DNA of 48,958 nt from Mangrovactinospora gilvigrisea (GCF_001879105.1 NZ_MLCF01000045.1:1-48958), one strand, 5' to 3'; shown: positions 29,891-39,552, counted from the first letter of the stretch. Made by a program: numbers and translations. Notes: generated by a model from the letters alone, not told the origin.

Positions 29891-30005
29891 GGCAGCACCT
29901 CCCGCGTCCCGGGCGCGGCCGCCACACTGCGGAAGCGCCGGTGTCCGCGATGTTGCCACAAGGTGTCAGCCTGCGTCAGCAGCGCGTCGGGAAGATTTCG
30001 CCGAA

Positions 30006-30059
30006 CGCCCCGAAAGGGGCGCGGGGTCCGCCCCCGTGCGGCTCTGCCGCGGGGCGCGA
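30006..30059 (-). terminator. Double hairpin after leuA
   Basis: CGCCCC-GAAA-GGGGCG (30006-30021) is a tight hairpin. A second forms from CGCCCCC and GGGGCG around GCGGC-TCT-GCCGC (about 30030-30056). Both lie in the 242-bp gap between the leuA stop and the TerB-like start, where no gene is seen. Confidence 0.6.
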
Positions 30060-30132
30060 GTGACCGAGGTCGACCGTGGGGCGCAAGCCGGCCCCGGCAC
30101 CCGCGGCGGAGGACCCCCGCGCCCGAACCGCG

Positions 30133-31938
<1,806 letters not shown>

Positions 31939-31962
31939 TCAGCCGGGCGGCAACGCCGAACA

Positions 31963-32027
31963 CCGCGATGAGGGAGCCGGCCTGGTGCTACAGGCCCTCA
32001 CCGCGGCAGATAAGGAGGAGGCTGCCG
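31963..32027 (-). promoter_or_regulatory. leu attenuator: two mutually exclusive stems
   Basis: Stem A pairs 32022-32027 with 32004-32009 (CGGCAG/CTGCCG), holding the Leu codons in its loop. Stem B pairs 31995-32006 with 31963-31974 over 12 bp with one G-U, extended inside by CCTG/CAGG. They share 32004-32006 and cannot coexist. No U-run follows, as is common in high-GC attenuators. Confidence 0.7.
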
Positions 32028-32038
32028 TCGTATCGCAT
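31988..32038 (-). CDS. leuL: leuA leader peptide, 16 residues with three consecutive Leu codons
   Basis: ATG 32038 opens MRYDGSLLLICRGEGL and then TAG at 31990-31988, 85 bp before leuA. The Leu run is CTC CTC CTT, with Ile directly after and a fourth Leu last. A TAATGT -10 (32054-32049) is 10 nt upstream of the ATG, so the leader is read almost from the 5' end. Ribosome stalling at the Leu codons under leucine shortage would choose between the two stems listed as the attenuator. Confidence 0.8.
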   Translation of the reverse strand: MRYDGSLLLICRGEGL

Positions 32039-32048
32039 GACGTGCCGC

Positions 32049-32054
32049 ACATTA
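32049..32054 (-). promoter_or_regulatory. -10 element of the leu leader
   Basis: TAATGT on the minus strand, 10 nt before the leader ATG. No clear -35 is seen; the expected place overlaps the era hairpin. Confidence 0.5.
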
Positions 32055-32066
32055 CCAGAACGGCCG

Positions 32067-32087
32067 GAGACGCCCTCGGGGCGTCTC
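32067..32087 (-). terminator. Hairpin overlapping the era stop codon
   Basis: GAGACGCCC and GGGCGTCTC pair over 9 bp with a 3-nt loop. The era stop codon (32088-32086) lies partly in the stem. It probably separates era from the leu promoter 12 bp further on. Confidence 0.6.
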
Positions 32088-33012
32088 AGAATCCGAGCCT
32101 GCGCAGCTGCTTCGGATCCCGCTGCCAGTCCTTGGCGACGCGGACGTGCAGGTCGAGGAAGACCTTGGTGCCGAGCAGCGCCTCGATCTGGGCCCGCGAC
32201 TTCGTCCCCACGTCCTTCAGCCGCGCGCCCTTCGGGCCGATGACGATGCCCTTCTGGCTGGACCGCTCCACATAGACGTCCGCCCGGACGTCGATCAGCG
32301 GGCGGTCGGCCGGACGGCCCTCGCGGGGCGTCATCTCCTCCACGACCACCGCGAGCGAGTGCGGCAGCTCGTCCCGCACGCCCTCCAGCGCCGCCTCGCG
32401 GATCAGCTCCGCGACCATGACCTGCTCGGGCTCGTCGGTCAGCTCGCCGTCCGGGTAGAGGTCGGGGCCCTCCGGCAGCAGCGGGGCGAGCAGGTCGGCG
32501 AGCAGCTCCACCTGGTCGCCGGACTTCGCCGAGACGGGGATGATCTCCGCCCACTCGAAGCCCAGCTCCCGGCCCAGCCGGTCGACGGCCATCAGCTGCT
32601 GGGCGACGGCCTCCCGGTTGACCAGGTCGGTCTTGGTGACGATCGCCACCTTCTTGGCCCGCTTGACCTCGGCCAGCTCCTTGGCGATGAAACGGTCGCC
32701 GGGGCCGAGCTTCTGATCGGCCGGCAGGCAGAAGCCGATCACGTCGACCTCCGCCCAGGTGGCCCGCACCAGGTCGTTGAGGCGCTCGCCGAGCAGGGTG
32801 CGCGGCTTGTGCAGGCCGGGGGTGTCGACGAGGACCAGCTGGGCGTCGGGGCGGTGCACGATGCCGCGGACCGTGTGCCGGGTGGTCTGCGGGCGGTCCG
32901 AGGTGATGGCCACCTTGGTGCCGACCAGGGCGTTGGTCAGCGTGGACTTGCCGGCGTTGGGGCGGCCGACAAAGCAGGCGAATCCGGCGCGGTGGGCGGG
33001 GGTGGCGTTCAT
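32086..33012 (-). CDS. era: GTPase Era
   Basis: 308 residues; essential GTPase in 16S rRNA maturation and 30S assembly. G1 GRPNAGKST, G2 region SDRPQTTRH, G3 DTPGLHKP, G4 TKTD, G5 VSAK, then a C-terminal KH domain with SSQKGIVIGPKGARLK. ATG 33012 is chosen with GGGGAG about 10 nt upstream; ATG 33021 directly abuts that sequence and is less likely. Confidence 0.96.
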   Translation of the reverse strand: MNATPAHRAGFACFVGRPNAGKSTLTNALVGTKVAITSDRPQTTRHTVRGIVHRPDAQLVLVDTPGLHKPRTLLGERLNDLVRATWAEVDVIGFCLPADQKLGPGDRFIAKELAEVKRAKKVAIVTKTDLVNREAVAQQLMAVDRLGRELGFEWAEIIPVSAKSGDQVELLADLLAPLLPEGPDLYPDGELTDEPEQVMVAELIREAALEGVRDELPHSLAVVVEEMTPREGRPADRPLIDVRADVYVERSSQKGIVIGPKGARLKDVGTKSRAQIEALLGTKVFLDLHVRVAKDWQRDPKQLRRLGF

Positions 33013-33360
33013 GCCGTCCATTCTCCCCGACGCGGCGGGTGCTCCGGCCCGCCGCTCCGCCCGACGGGGGACGGGACCGCACTGGACCAGGCGTCCGGCT
33101 AGCAGACGCTTACCTTCCCCTTCCGCATCCACCGGGCGCTCCCGCCGACCCCTTCCGAGGCGGGGACGGGGCAGGTTGACAGCCGCGCGGCCCCTTGGGA
33201 ATCACCGTGACGCGAATCCGGCCACATGTGGCCACACCCGCTCCACGACGCTTGTCTTTACAACGTTGTACATCTACAACTCCCGTACCAGGCAAGCGTT
33301 TTCGATTGATCGTTTTTCAGGCCCACCTCACCCTCGTCCCCCACCCGGAAGGGACCCCGC
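33013..33360. promoter_or_regulatory. 348-bp intergenic region between era and the sugar-type ABC operon
   Basis: No gene is supported. It holds TTGACA at 33176-33181 without a good partner -10, a perfect palindrome GGCCACATGTGGCC (33220-33233), TACAACGTTGTA (33259-33270) followed by another TACAAC half-site (33275-33280), and CGATTGATCG (33304-33313). TTGTCT at 33253-33258 and TACAAC at 33275-33280 are a possible promoter with 16-bp spacing. Confidence 0.5.
33259..33280 (+). promoter_or_regulatory. LacI-like operator of the ABC importer
   Basis: TACAACGTTGTA (33259-33270) is a perfect 12-bp palindrome with a central CG, the layout typical of LacI-family sites. A third TACAAC half lies at 33275-33280. 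It is 81 bp upstream of the first permease. No LacI gene is in the window. Confidence 0.55.
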
Positions 33361-34320
33361 GTGGCAGGCACCGCCTCACCGACCCCGCCGCCCGAGACCG
33401 GTACCGGCTCCCGCGCTGCCGGCTGGTGGCGCCGCAACCGCTCGCAGCGCGCCCTATGGCTGCTGGCCGTCCCCGGCATCGCCTACTTCGCCGTGTTCCA
33501 CTACTCGGCGTTCGTCTCCAACATCATCGCCTTCAAGCAGTACGTCCCGTTCGAAGGCATCTGGGCCAGCCCCTGGGCCGGCTTCTCCAACTTCTCCCGG
33601 CTCTTCGGCGACCCGTCCTTCTGGGCCGCGGCCTGGAACACCCTCGCCATCTCCGCGCTGCAGCTGGTCTTCTTCTTCCCGCTGCCGATCGCGCTGGCCG
33701 TGCTGCTGCACAGCCTCGCCTGGAAGTCGGTCCGCACCGTCTTCCAGTCGATCATCTATCTGCCGCACTTCATCTCCTGGGTGATCGTCATCGCCCTCTT
33801 CCAGCAGATCCTGGGCGGCGCAGGGCTGCTCAACGGGCTGCTGTCGGACGGCGGGATGCACGCCGTCAACATCATCTCCAACCCCGGCTCCTTCAAGCCG
33901 CTCGCCGTCGCCGAGATCATCTGGAAGGACTGCGGCTGGGGCACGATCATCTTCCTCGCCTCGCTCGCCAACGTCCCCGAGCAGCAGTACGAGTCCGCCG
34001 CGCTGGACGGCTGCGGGCCGTGGGGCCGGTTCTGGCACATCACGCTGCCGGCGCTCCGCCCGATCATCATCCTGCTGCTGATCATGCGGCTCGGCGACAT
34101 CCTCTCCGTCGGCTTCGAGCAGTTCCTGCTGCAGCGCCCGGCGGTCGGCCCGCAGGCCGCGGAGGTCCTCGACACCTTCGTCTACTACCGAGGCGTGCTC
34201 GGGGGCGACTGGGGCTTCTCGGCGGCGGCCGGACTCTTCAAGGGCGTCATCGGCGCCATCCTCGTCTACTCGGCCAACAAGATCGCCCACAAGATGGGCG
34301 AGGAGGGGGTGTACCAGTAA
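33361..34320 (+). CDS. Carbohydrate-type ABC transporter permease (LplB-like)
   Basis: 319 residues with six spans and the EAA loop EQQYESAALDGCGPWGRFWHITLP, which contacts the ATPase. It resembles LplB/YtcP-type permeases for oligosaccharides. GTG 33361 has GAAGGGA upstream. Its stop overlaps the next ATG (TAATG). As in most actinobacterial sugar importers, the operon contains no ATPase gene, so a shared MsiK-type ATPase is presumably used (inference). Confidence 0.9.
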   Translation: MAGTASPTPPPETGTGSRAAGWWRRNRSQRALWLLAVPGIAYFAVFHYSAFVSNIIAFKQYVPFEGIWASPWAGFSNFSRLFGDPSFWAAAWNTLAISALQLVFFFPLPIALAVLLHSLAWKSVRTVFQSIIYLPHFISWVIVIALFQQILGGAGLLNGLLSDGGMHAVNIISNPGSFKPLAVAEIIWKDCGWGTIIFLASLANVPEQQYESAALDGCGPWGRFWHITLPALRPIIILLLIMRLGDILSVGFEQFLLQRPAVGPQAAEVLDTFVYYRGVLGGDWGFSAAAGLFKGVIGAILVYSANKIAHKMGEEGVYQ

Positions 34321-35237
34321 TGGCAACCCTGGACGGGTTCCGCGAGGCCCGAGCCGCCTGGCAGGAGGAGCCGAAGGCGATCACCAAGATCGGCAAGGCC
34401 GTCGCCCTGGTGGTCTTCTCCCTCCTGATCCTCATCCCCTTCCTGGAGGTGCTCGCCACCAGCGTCGCCTCCGGCGACCAGATCACCAAGAACGGCGGGT
34501 GGGTGCTCTGGCCCGAGCACCCGACCTTCGGCGCCTACAGCCAGATCCTCAACGGCGGCGTCGTCACCAGGTCCATCCTGGTGAGCATCGGCATCACCGT
34601 GGTCGGCACGGCCATCTCGCTCTTCGGCACCATCACCCTCGCCTACGCGCTGGGCCGGCCGCACTTCAAGCTCCGCAGGCCGCTCACCCTCGCGGTGCTC
34701 TTCACCTTCCTCTTCCCGACCGGCATGCTCCCCGGCTACCTGGTCGTCAAGCAGCTGGGCCTGCTCAACAGCTACTGGTCGCTGATCCTCCCGGTCGCCA
34801 TCAACGTCTTCAACCTGGTCGTGGTGCGCGGCTTCTTCCAGAACATCCCCGAGGAGCTCTACGAGCAGGCCCGCATCGACGGCGCCTCCGAATGGCAGCA
34901 GATGGTGCGGATCGTGCTGCCGCTCTCCCGGGCCGTGATCGCGGTCGTCGGGCTCTTCTACGCCGTCAGCTACTGGAACAGCTTCTTCTCCGCGATCCTC
35001 TACCTCAACGACTCCACGAAGTGGCCGGTGCAGGCCGTGCTGCAGCTGTACGTCACGCAGGGCGCCGACCTGTCGGGCTCCACCGCCTCGACCTTCTCCG
35101 ACTCCGGCTCCGCCCAGGCGCTGCAGTCCACCCAGATGGCCGTGGTGGTGCTCGCCACCCTGCCCGTCCTGCTGGCCTACCCCTTCGTCCAGCGGCACTT
35201 CACCAAGGGCGTCCTCACCGGCGCCGTCAAGTCCTAA
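34320..35237 (+). CDS. Carbohydrate-type ABC transporter permease (LplC-like)
   Basis: 305 residues, six spans, EAA loop EELYEQARIDGASEWQQMVRIVLP. It forms the second half of the membrane channel with the preceding permease. The start overlaps the previous stop as TAATG. Typical family C terminus, FVQRHFTKGVLTGAVKS. Confidence 0.9.
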   Translation: MATLDGFREARAAWQEEPKAITKIGKAVALVVFSLLILIPFLEVLATSVASGDQITKNGGWVLWPEHPTFGAYSQILNGGVVTRSILVSIGITVVGTAISLFGTITLAYALGRPHFKLRRPLTLAVLFTFLFPTGMLPGYLVVKQLGLLNSYWSLILPVAINVFNLVVVRGFFQNIPEELYEQARIDGASEWQQMVRIVLPLSRAVIAVVGLFYAVSYWNSFFSAILYLNDSTKWPVQAVLQLYVTQGADLSGSTASTFSDSGSAQALQSTQMAVVVLATLPVLLAYPFVQRHFTKGVLTGAVKS

Positions 35238-35251
35238 GGAGCGCGCCGCAG

Positions 35252-36886
35252 ATGACGGACCGCCACCACCTCACCCGACGGGGACTGCTGACCGCCGGCG
35301 CGGGCACGGCCGCCGGTGCCGCCCTGCTGCTCACCGGCTGCGACGCGCCCCGCGCCATCCGCGCCACCAACATCGGCAAGAAGCTCGCCGAGTGGCCCGA
35401 CTACGTGCCCGCCAAGGCGCCGAAGCCCGACTTCCCCGGCAACGACGCCAAGGGCATCCAGTCCGCCTACCTGACCTACCCCACCGACCTGGTCACCGCC
35501 GTCCCCGAGAAGCCCGGCAACGGCGAGACGGTCACCGTGGCGCTGGTCACCAACGAACCCGTGCCGCCGCCGCTGGGCCGCAACACCATGTGGCGGGCCG
35601 TCAACGAGGCGCTCGGGGTGAACCTCAAGCTCAACTTCATCCCCAGCGCCAGCCTCAGCCAGAAGCTCGCCGTCATGATGGCGAGCGGCGACGTCCCCGA
35701 CATCATCACCTGCAGCGACGGCGTGCCGACGTTCGAGGACTTCATCGCCACCGACCTCCAGGACCTCACCGACCACCTCTCCGGGTCGGCGATCCGCGAC
35801 TACCCCAACCTCGCCAACCTGCCGACCTACTCCTGGCAGGGCGTCGGGCTGATCAACGGCGGCATCTACGGCGTGCCCATCCAGCGGCCGCTTCCGACGC
35901 CCGAGATGATCTGCAACCTGGACGCCTTCGACAAGGTCGGCGGGCTCAGCGACTGGACGCCCGACCAGTTCACGCAGCGGATGAAGGCCCTCACCGGGAA
36001 GAAGCACTGGGCCTCCGGCCCGGTCGGCAAGACCGACGTCGACCGGCACGCCGGCTGGCGCGGCGCACCCAACAGCTGGGTGCTGGACTCCTCCGGCGGC
36101 TTCCACCCCACCGAGGCCACCGCCGTCTACAAGGACGCCCTCGCCTACATCCAGAAGCTCGTCAAGGACGGCGTCTTCTACCCCGACCAGGTCGCCACCC
36201 CCGAGGCCAAGACCCTGATGTACGGGCAGACGCTGTACAGCATGGCCGACACGCTGCCGGCCTACGCCACCAACGTCGCCGCCGTCGGCAGCCGCTTCCG
36301 CTTCGACTTCGGCCGGCCCTACACCATCCCCGGCGTCACCCCCAAGAAGTGGGACGGCCCCGGCTGGGTCAACTACACCGTGCTGAAGAAGGGCACGCCG
36401 TCCCGGATCAAGCTGATGCTGCGCATCCTGAACTTCCTGGCGTCGCCGTTCGGCAGCAAGGAGTACGAGCTGATCCGCTTCGGCGTGGAGGGCAAGCACT
36501 TCACCCGGGACAGCCACGGCCAGATCCAGCTCTCCAAGCTCTCGCAGGTGGAGAACTTCAACACGCTGCCGCTGCAGTACGTCTGCTCCCCGCCGCTGGT
36601 CGCCTACTTCCCCGGGCAGCCGGACGCCGCCCGGCGGGTCTGGAACTACCAGACGGAGACGTCGAAGTACCTGGTGAAGAACCCGTCGGTGGGCCTGCGG
36701 ACGGCGGCGAAGGACCGCTACGGCACCGTCACCGGGCAGATCCTCAACGACGCGGCCACCAACATCGTCAACGGCCGCGCAAGCGTGAAGTCCTGGGACG
36801 ACGCCCTCAAGGAGTGGCGCAAGCAGGGCGGCGACAAGATCGCCGCGTCGCTGCGCGAGGAGTACGCGGCGGTGCACGGGCACTGA
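35252..36886 (+). CDS. Extracellular solute-binding lipoprotein (LplA-like)
   Basis: 544 residues. The N terminus carries a twin-arginine type signal (LTRRGLLTAGAG) and lipobox LTGC near residues 28-31, so it is probably exported folded and lipid-anchored. The length and the motif MMASGDVPDIITCSDG match the large LplA family of oligosaccharide-binding proteins. Ligand unknown; the permease similarity suggests a complex carbohydrate. AGGAG is 11 nt before the ATG. Confidence 0.9.
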   Translation: MTDRHHLTRRGLLTAGAGTAAGAALLLTGCDAPRAIRATNIGKKLAEWPDYVPAKAPKPDFPGNDAKGIQSAYLTYPTDLVTAVPEKPGNGETVTVALVTNEPVPPPLGRNTMWRAVNEALGVNLKLNFIPSASLSQKLAVMMASGDVPDIITCSDGVPTFEDFIATDLQDLTDHLSGSAIRDYPNLANLPTYSWQGVGLINGGIYGVPIQRPLPTPEMICNLDAFDKVGGLSDWTPDQFTQRMKALTGKKHWASGPVGKTDVDRHAGWRGAPNSWVLDSSGGFHPTEATAVYKDALAYIQKLVKDGVFYPDQVATPEAKTLMYGQTLYSMADTLPAYATNVAAVGSRFRFDFGRPYTIPGVTPKKWDGPGWVNYTVLKKGTPSRIKLMLRILNFLASPFGSKEYELIRFGVEGKHFTRDSHGQIQLSKLSQVENFNTLPLQYVCSPPLVAYFPGQPDAARRVWNYQTETSKYLVKNPSVGLRTAAKDRYGTVTGQILNDAATNIVNGRASVKSWDDALKEWRKQGGDKIAASLREEYAAVHGH

Positions 36887-36898
36887 GTGCGCGCGCCC

Positions 36899-36961
36899 CG
36901 GCCCGCTCCTGTTTCAATGGGAAGCGAACGATCATCCCAGGATTGAGGCAGGAGCGGGCCG
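36899..36961 (+). promoter_or_regulatory. Long hairpin occluding the ribosome-binding site of the asparaginase gene
   Basis: GCCCGCTCCTGTTTCAAT (36901-36918) pairs with 36942-36959 along 18 bp with two G-U pairs. Two more pairs outside reach 36899 and the first base of the GTG start at 36961. AGGAG (36950-36954) is inside the 3' arm. Inner GGGA/TCCC closes the loop. It begins 13 bp after the importer operon stop, so it can serve as terminator and as translational lock. Confidence 0.7.
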
Positions 36962-37926
36962 TGCACGCAGTAGTGGCAGAGGTGTGGCGAGGGGACTTCC
37001 TGGAGTCGGTGCACCACGGCACCGTCCTCGCCGTCCGGGCGGACGGCACGGACGCCGTCGCCGTCGGCGAGCCCGGCGCCGCCTGCTACCCCCGCTCCTC
37101 CAACAAGCCCGTCCAGGCCCTCGGCATGCTCCGCGCCGGCCTCGGCCTCGACGGCGAGCTGCTCGCCCTCGCCTGCGCCAGCCACTCGGGCGAGCCCTTC
37201 CACGTCGAGGGCGTCCGCAAGATCCTCGCCGGGGCCGGCCTCTCCGAGGACGACCTGCGCAACACCCCGGACATGCCGGTGAACGCCGTCGCCCGGCGCG
37301 CCCTGATCGCGGCCGGCCACGGCCCGTCCCGGATCACCATGAACTGCTCCGGCAAGCACGCCGCGATGCTCGCCACCTGCGCCGCCAACGGCTGGGACAC
37401 CGAGAACTACCTCGACCCGCGCCACCCCCTCCAGGTCCGCCTCCGCGAGACCCTGGAGGACGTCGCCGGCGAGCCCGTCACCTTCACCGGCGTCGACGGC
37501 TGCGGCGCCCCGCTCTTCGCCGTCACCTACCGCGGCCTGGCCCGCGCCTTCGCCGCGCTGGCCACCGCCGCCCCCGGCACCCCCGAGCGGCGCGTCGCCG
37601 ACGCGATGAGCGCCCACCCCGAGTACGTCGGCGGCACCGGGCGGGACGTCACCGAGCTGATGCGGGCGCTGCCCGGCGCGGTCGCCAAGGACGGCGCCGA
37701 GGGCGTCTACGCCCTCGCCCTGCCGGACGGCTCCGCCGTCGCCCTCAAGATCGCCGACGGCTCCTCCCGCGCCCGCCCGGTCGCGATGGTGGCCGCGCTG
37801 CGCCGCCTCGGCGTCGACATCGACGGCAACGAGGCCCTGCGCGCCCTGGCCCTCGCCCCCGTCCTCGGCCATGGCGAGCGGGTCGGCGACGTCCGCCCCT
37901 CGGTGCTCCTCGCCCAGGGGTCCTGA
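36961..37926 (+). CDS. L-asparaginase, class 3 (Rhizobium ReAV-like)
   Basis: A 321-residue enzyme hydrolysing asparagine to aspartate and ammonia, PF06089 type. It has the Ser-x-x-Lys pair in SSNKPVQ (Ser46, Lys49), the zinc-site motif NCSGKH (Cys129, Lys132) and VDGCGAP (Asp179, Cys181), matching the ReAV catalytic and metal residues as I know them. No signal peptide, so cytosolic. GTG 36961 has AGGAG 6 nt upstream, but this sits in the hairpin stem. It follows the ABC importer on the same strand. Confidence 0.9.
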   Translation: MHAVVAEVWRGDFLESVHHGTVLAVRADGTDAVAVGEPGAACYPRSSNKPVQALGMLRAGLGLDGELLALACASHSGEPFHVEGVRKILAGAGLSEDDLRNTPDMPVNAVARRALIAAGHGPSRITMNCSGKHAAMLATCAANGWDTENYLDPRHPLQVRLRETLEDVAGEPVTFTGVDGCGAPLFAVTYRGLARAFAALATAAPGTPERRVADAMSAHPEYVGGTGRDVTELMRALPGAVAKDGAEGVYALALPDGSAVALKIADGSSRARPVAMVAALRRLGVDIDGNEALRALALAPVLGHGERVGDVRPSVLLAQGS

Positions 37927-37942
37927 ATTCCGCGCCGGGGCG

Positions 37943-37995
37943 TTGGGGAACACCGTCCGACCGGATACCGTTTTTGTAGAGAGGACAGTGTTCCC
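37943..37995 (+). promoter_or_regulatory. Promoter flanked by inverted repeat, upstream of the GCYP-repeat gene
   Basis: TTGGGG (37943-37948) and TACCGT (37966-37971) are spaced 17 bp. The arms GGGAACACCGTCC (37946-37958) and GGACAGTGTTCCC (37983-37995) pair at 12 of 13 positions around the -10, so the element could be an operator or a terminator for the asparaginase gene. Confidence 0.5.
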
Positions 37996-38024
37996 GACGA
38001 CAGAACGGGTGTGATCTGGGCCCT

Positions 38025-38246
38025 GTGCCCGACACGATGGACGGACCCCGAAAACCCGGTCCCGGCGGCTGCTACCCGAGCCAGACGCCAGGATCGCGAG
38101 GCTGCTACCCGCGCCGCGTCCCGCAGGACGACGGCTGCTACCCCCCGCACGACGACACCGAGGACCTGCTGAGCGAGCTCGCCGGTCTGCTGCTGGGCGG
38201 CGGTCGCGGCCGCCGCCCGCGCGGAGGTGCCCGTCGTGTCCGGTGA
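38025..38246 (+). CDS. Small protein with three tandem 11-residue GCYP repeats, unknown function
   Basis: 73 residues from GTG 38025 (ATG 38037 is possible; neither has a clear Shine-Dalgarno). Residues 15-47 are three 11-residue units: GCYPSQTPGSR, GCYPRRVPQDD, GCYPPHDDTED. A short hydrophobic helix LLSELAGLLLGG and a basic tail follow. Third codon positions are mostly G or C, which supports coding. Its stop overlaps the start of the CorC-like gene by 11 bp, so the two are probably co-translated. I do not recognise the family. The Cys-Tyr-Pro spacing would allow metal or disulfide chemistry, but that is speculation. Confidence 0.6.
   Translation: MPDTMDGPRKPGPGGCYPSQTPGSRGCYPRRVPQDDGCYPPHDDTEDLLSELAGLLLGGGRGRRPRGGARRVR
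38067..38165 (+). repeat. Three tandem 33-bp units
   Basis: The 11-mer GGCTGCTACCC begins at 38067, 38100 and 38133, exactly 33 bp apart. Only this core is conserved at DNA level; the rest of each unit has diverged while keeping length and frame. Confidence 0.8.
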
Positions 38247-39552
38247 CCATATCGGCTGGCTCGTCACCGCGTTCATCGCCTGTGTGGTGGTGGCGTGGAT
38301 GGCGGCCTGTGCCGAGTCCGCGGTGCCCCGCATCTCCCCGTTCCGCGCCGAGCAGGCCGAGCGGGCCGGGCGCCGCGGGGCCCCCCGACTCAAAGCCGTC
38401 GCCGCCGACCCCGTCCGCTACACCACCCTCGCGCTGCTGGTGCGGGTGGTCTGCGAGATGGTGGCGGCGGTCCTGATCACCACGGTGTTCGTGGAGTACT
38501 TCGCCTCCATATGGGTGGCGATGCTGGTCTCCGCCGCGGTGATGGTGCTGGTGTCGTACGTGGCGGTGGGCGTCTCGCCCCGCACCATCGGCATCCAGCA
38601 CCCCGAGGCGACCGCCTCCGCGGCGGCGGTGCTGCTGGTGCCGCTGGGCCGCATCCTCGGCCCGGTGAGCCGGCTGCTGATCCTGCTCGGCAACGCGCTC
38701 ACCCCGGGCCGCGGCTTCCGCGAGGGGCCGTTCGCGTCCGAGGCCGAACTGCGCGCCATGGTCGACCTCGCCGAGAAGGACTCGCTCATCGAGGACGACG
38801 AGCGGCGCATGGTGCACTCCGTCTTCGAGCTGGGCGACACCATCGTCCGCGAGGTGATGGTGCCGCGGACCGACCTGGTGCTGATCGAGCGGAGCAAGAC
38901 CCTCCGGCAGGCGATGACGCTGGCGCTGCGCTCCGGGTTCTCCCGCATCCCGGTGGTGGGCGAGAACGAGGATGACGTCGTCGGCATCGTGTACCTCAAG
39001 GACATGGCCCGCCGCACGCACATCAACCGCGAGGCGGAGGAGCAGCCGGTCGAGTCGCTGATGCGGCCGGCGTCGTTCGTCCCGGACACCAAGGCGGCGG
39101 CGGACCTGCTGCGCGAGATGCAGCGGGACCGGATCCACCTGGCGGTGGTGGTCGACGAGTACGGCGGGACGGCCGGCATCGTCACCATCGAGGACATCCT
39201 GGAGGAGATCGTCGGCGAGATCGCGGACGAGTACGACCAGGAGGCGCGGCCGGTGGAGGAGGTCGGCGCGGGGCGCTACCGGGTGACGGCGCGTCTGGAC
39301 GTCGACGAGCTGGGCGAGCTGTTCGGACGAGAGTTCGACGACGAGAACATCGAGACGGTGGGCGGGCTGCTGGCGAAGGCGCTGGGCCGGGTGCCCATCC
39401 CGGGGGCGTCGGCGGTGGTGGACGGGATCCGCCTCACCGCGGAGGGCCCCGCCGGCCGCCGCAACCGGATCGCCACGGTGCTGGCGGAGACGGTCACCGC
39501 GGCGGCGGAACGGCCCGCGCTCCCCGCGGCGTCCCGGGAACCCGTCGGGTAG
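38236..39552 (+). CDS. CorC/HlyC-family membrane protein with CBS domains
   Basis: 438 residues. N-terminal CNNM/DUF21 domain with about four spans (residues 5-150). Then the acidic helix EAELRAMVDLAEKDSLIEDDERRMVHSVFELG in pieces, two CBS motifs (VREVMVPRTDLV; VESLMRPASFVP), and a CorC_HlyC domain with DEYGGTAGIVTIEDILEEIVGEI. The family is linked to magnesium or cobalt efflux. GTG 38236 is chosen because GCGGAGG is 8 nt upstream; GTG 38227 overlaps that sequence. It is coupled to the GCYP-repeat gene. Confidence 0.9.
   Translation: MSGDHIGWLVTAFIACVVVAWMAACAESAVPRISPFRAEQAERAGRRGAPRLKAVAADPVRYTTLALLVRVVCEMVAAVLITTVFVEYFASIWVAMLVSAAVMVLVSYVAVGVSPRTIGIQHPEATASAAAVLLVPLGRILGPVSRLLILLGNALTPGRGFREGPFASEAELRAMVDLAEKDSLIEDDERRMVHSVFELGDTIVREVMVPRTDLVLIERSKTLRQAMTLALRSGFSRIPVVGENEDDVVGIVYLKDMARRTHINREAEEQPVESLMRPASFVPDTKAAADLLREMQRDRIHLAVVVDEYGGTAGIVTIEDILEEIVGEIADEYDQEARPVEEVGAGRYRVTARLDVDELGELFGREFDDENIETVGGLLAKALGRVPIPGASAVVDGIRLTAEGPAGRRNRIATVLAETVTAAAERPALPAASREPVG

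Noticed and set aside
33195..33360. N-terminal part of a protein reading into the permease region
   Set aside because: It is in a different frame from the first permease, spans the operator region and has no homology; it is only an upstream extension of the second permease frame.
38025..38246. GCYP-repeat peptide as a RiPP precursor
   Set aside because: No modifying enzyme, leader-peptidase or dedicated exporter lies beside it; the neighbour is a CorC-type protein. Kept as unknown small protein.
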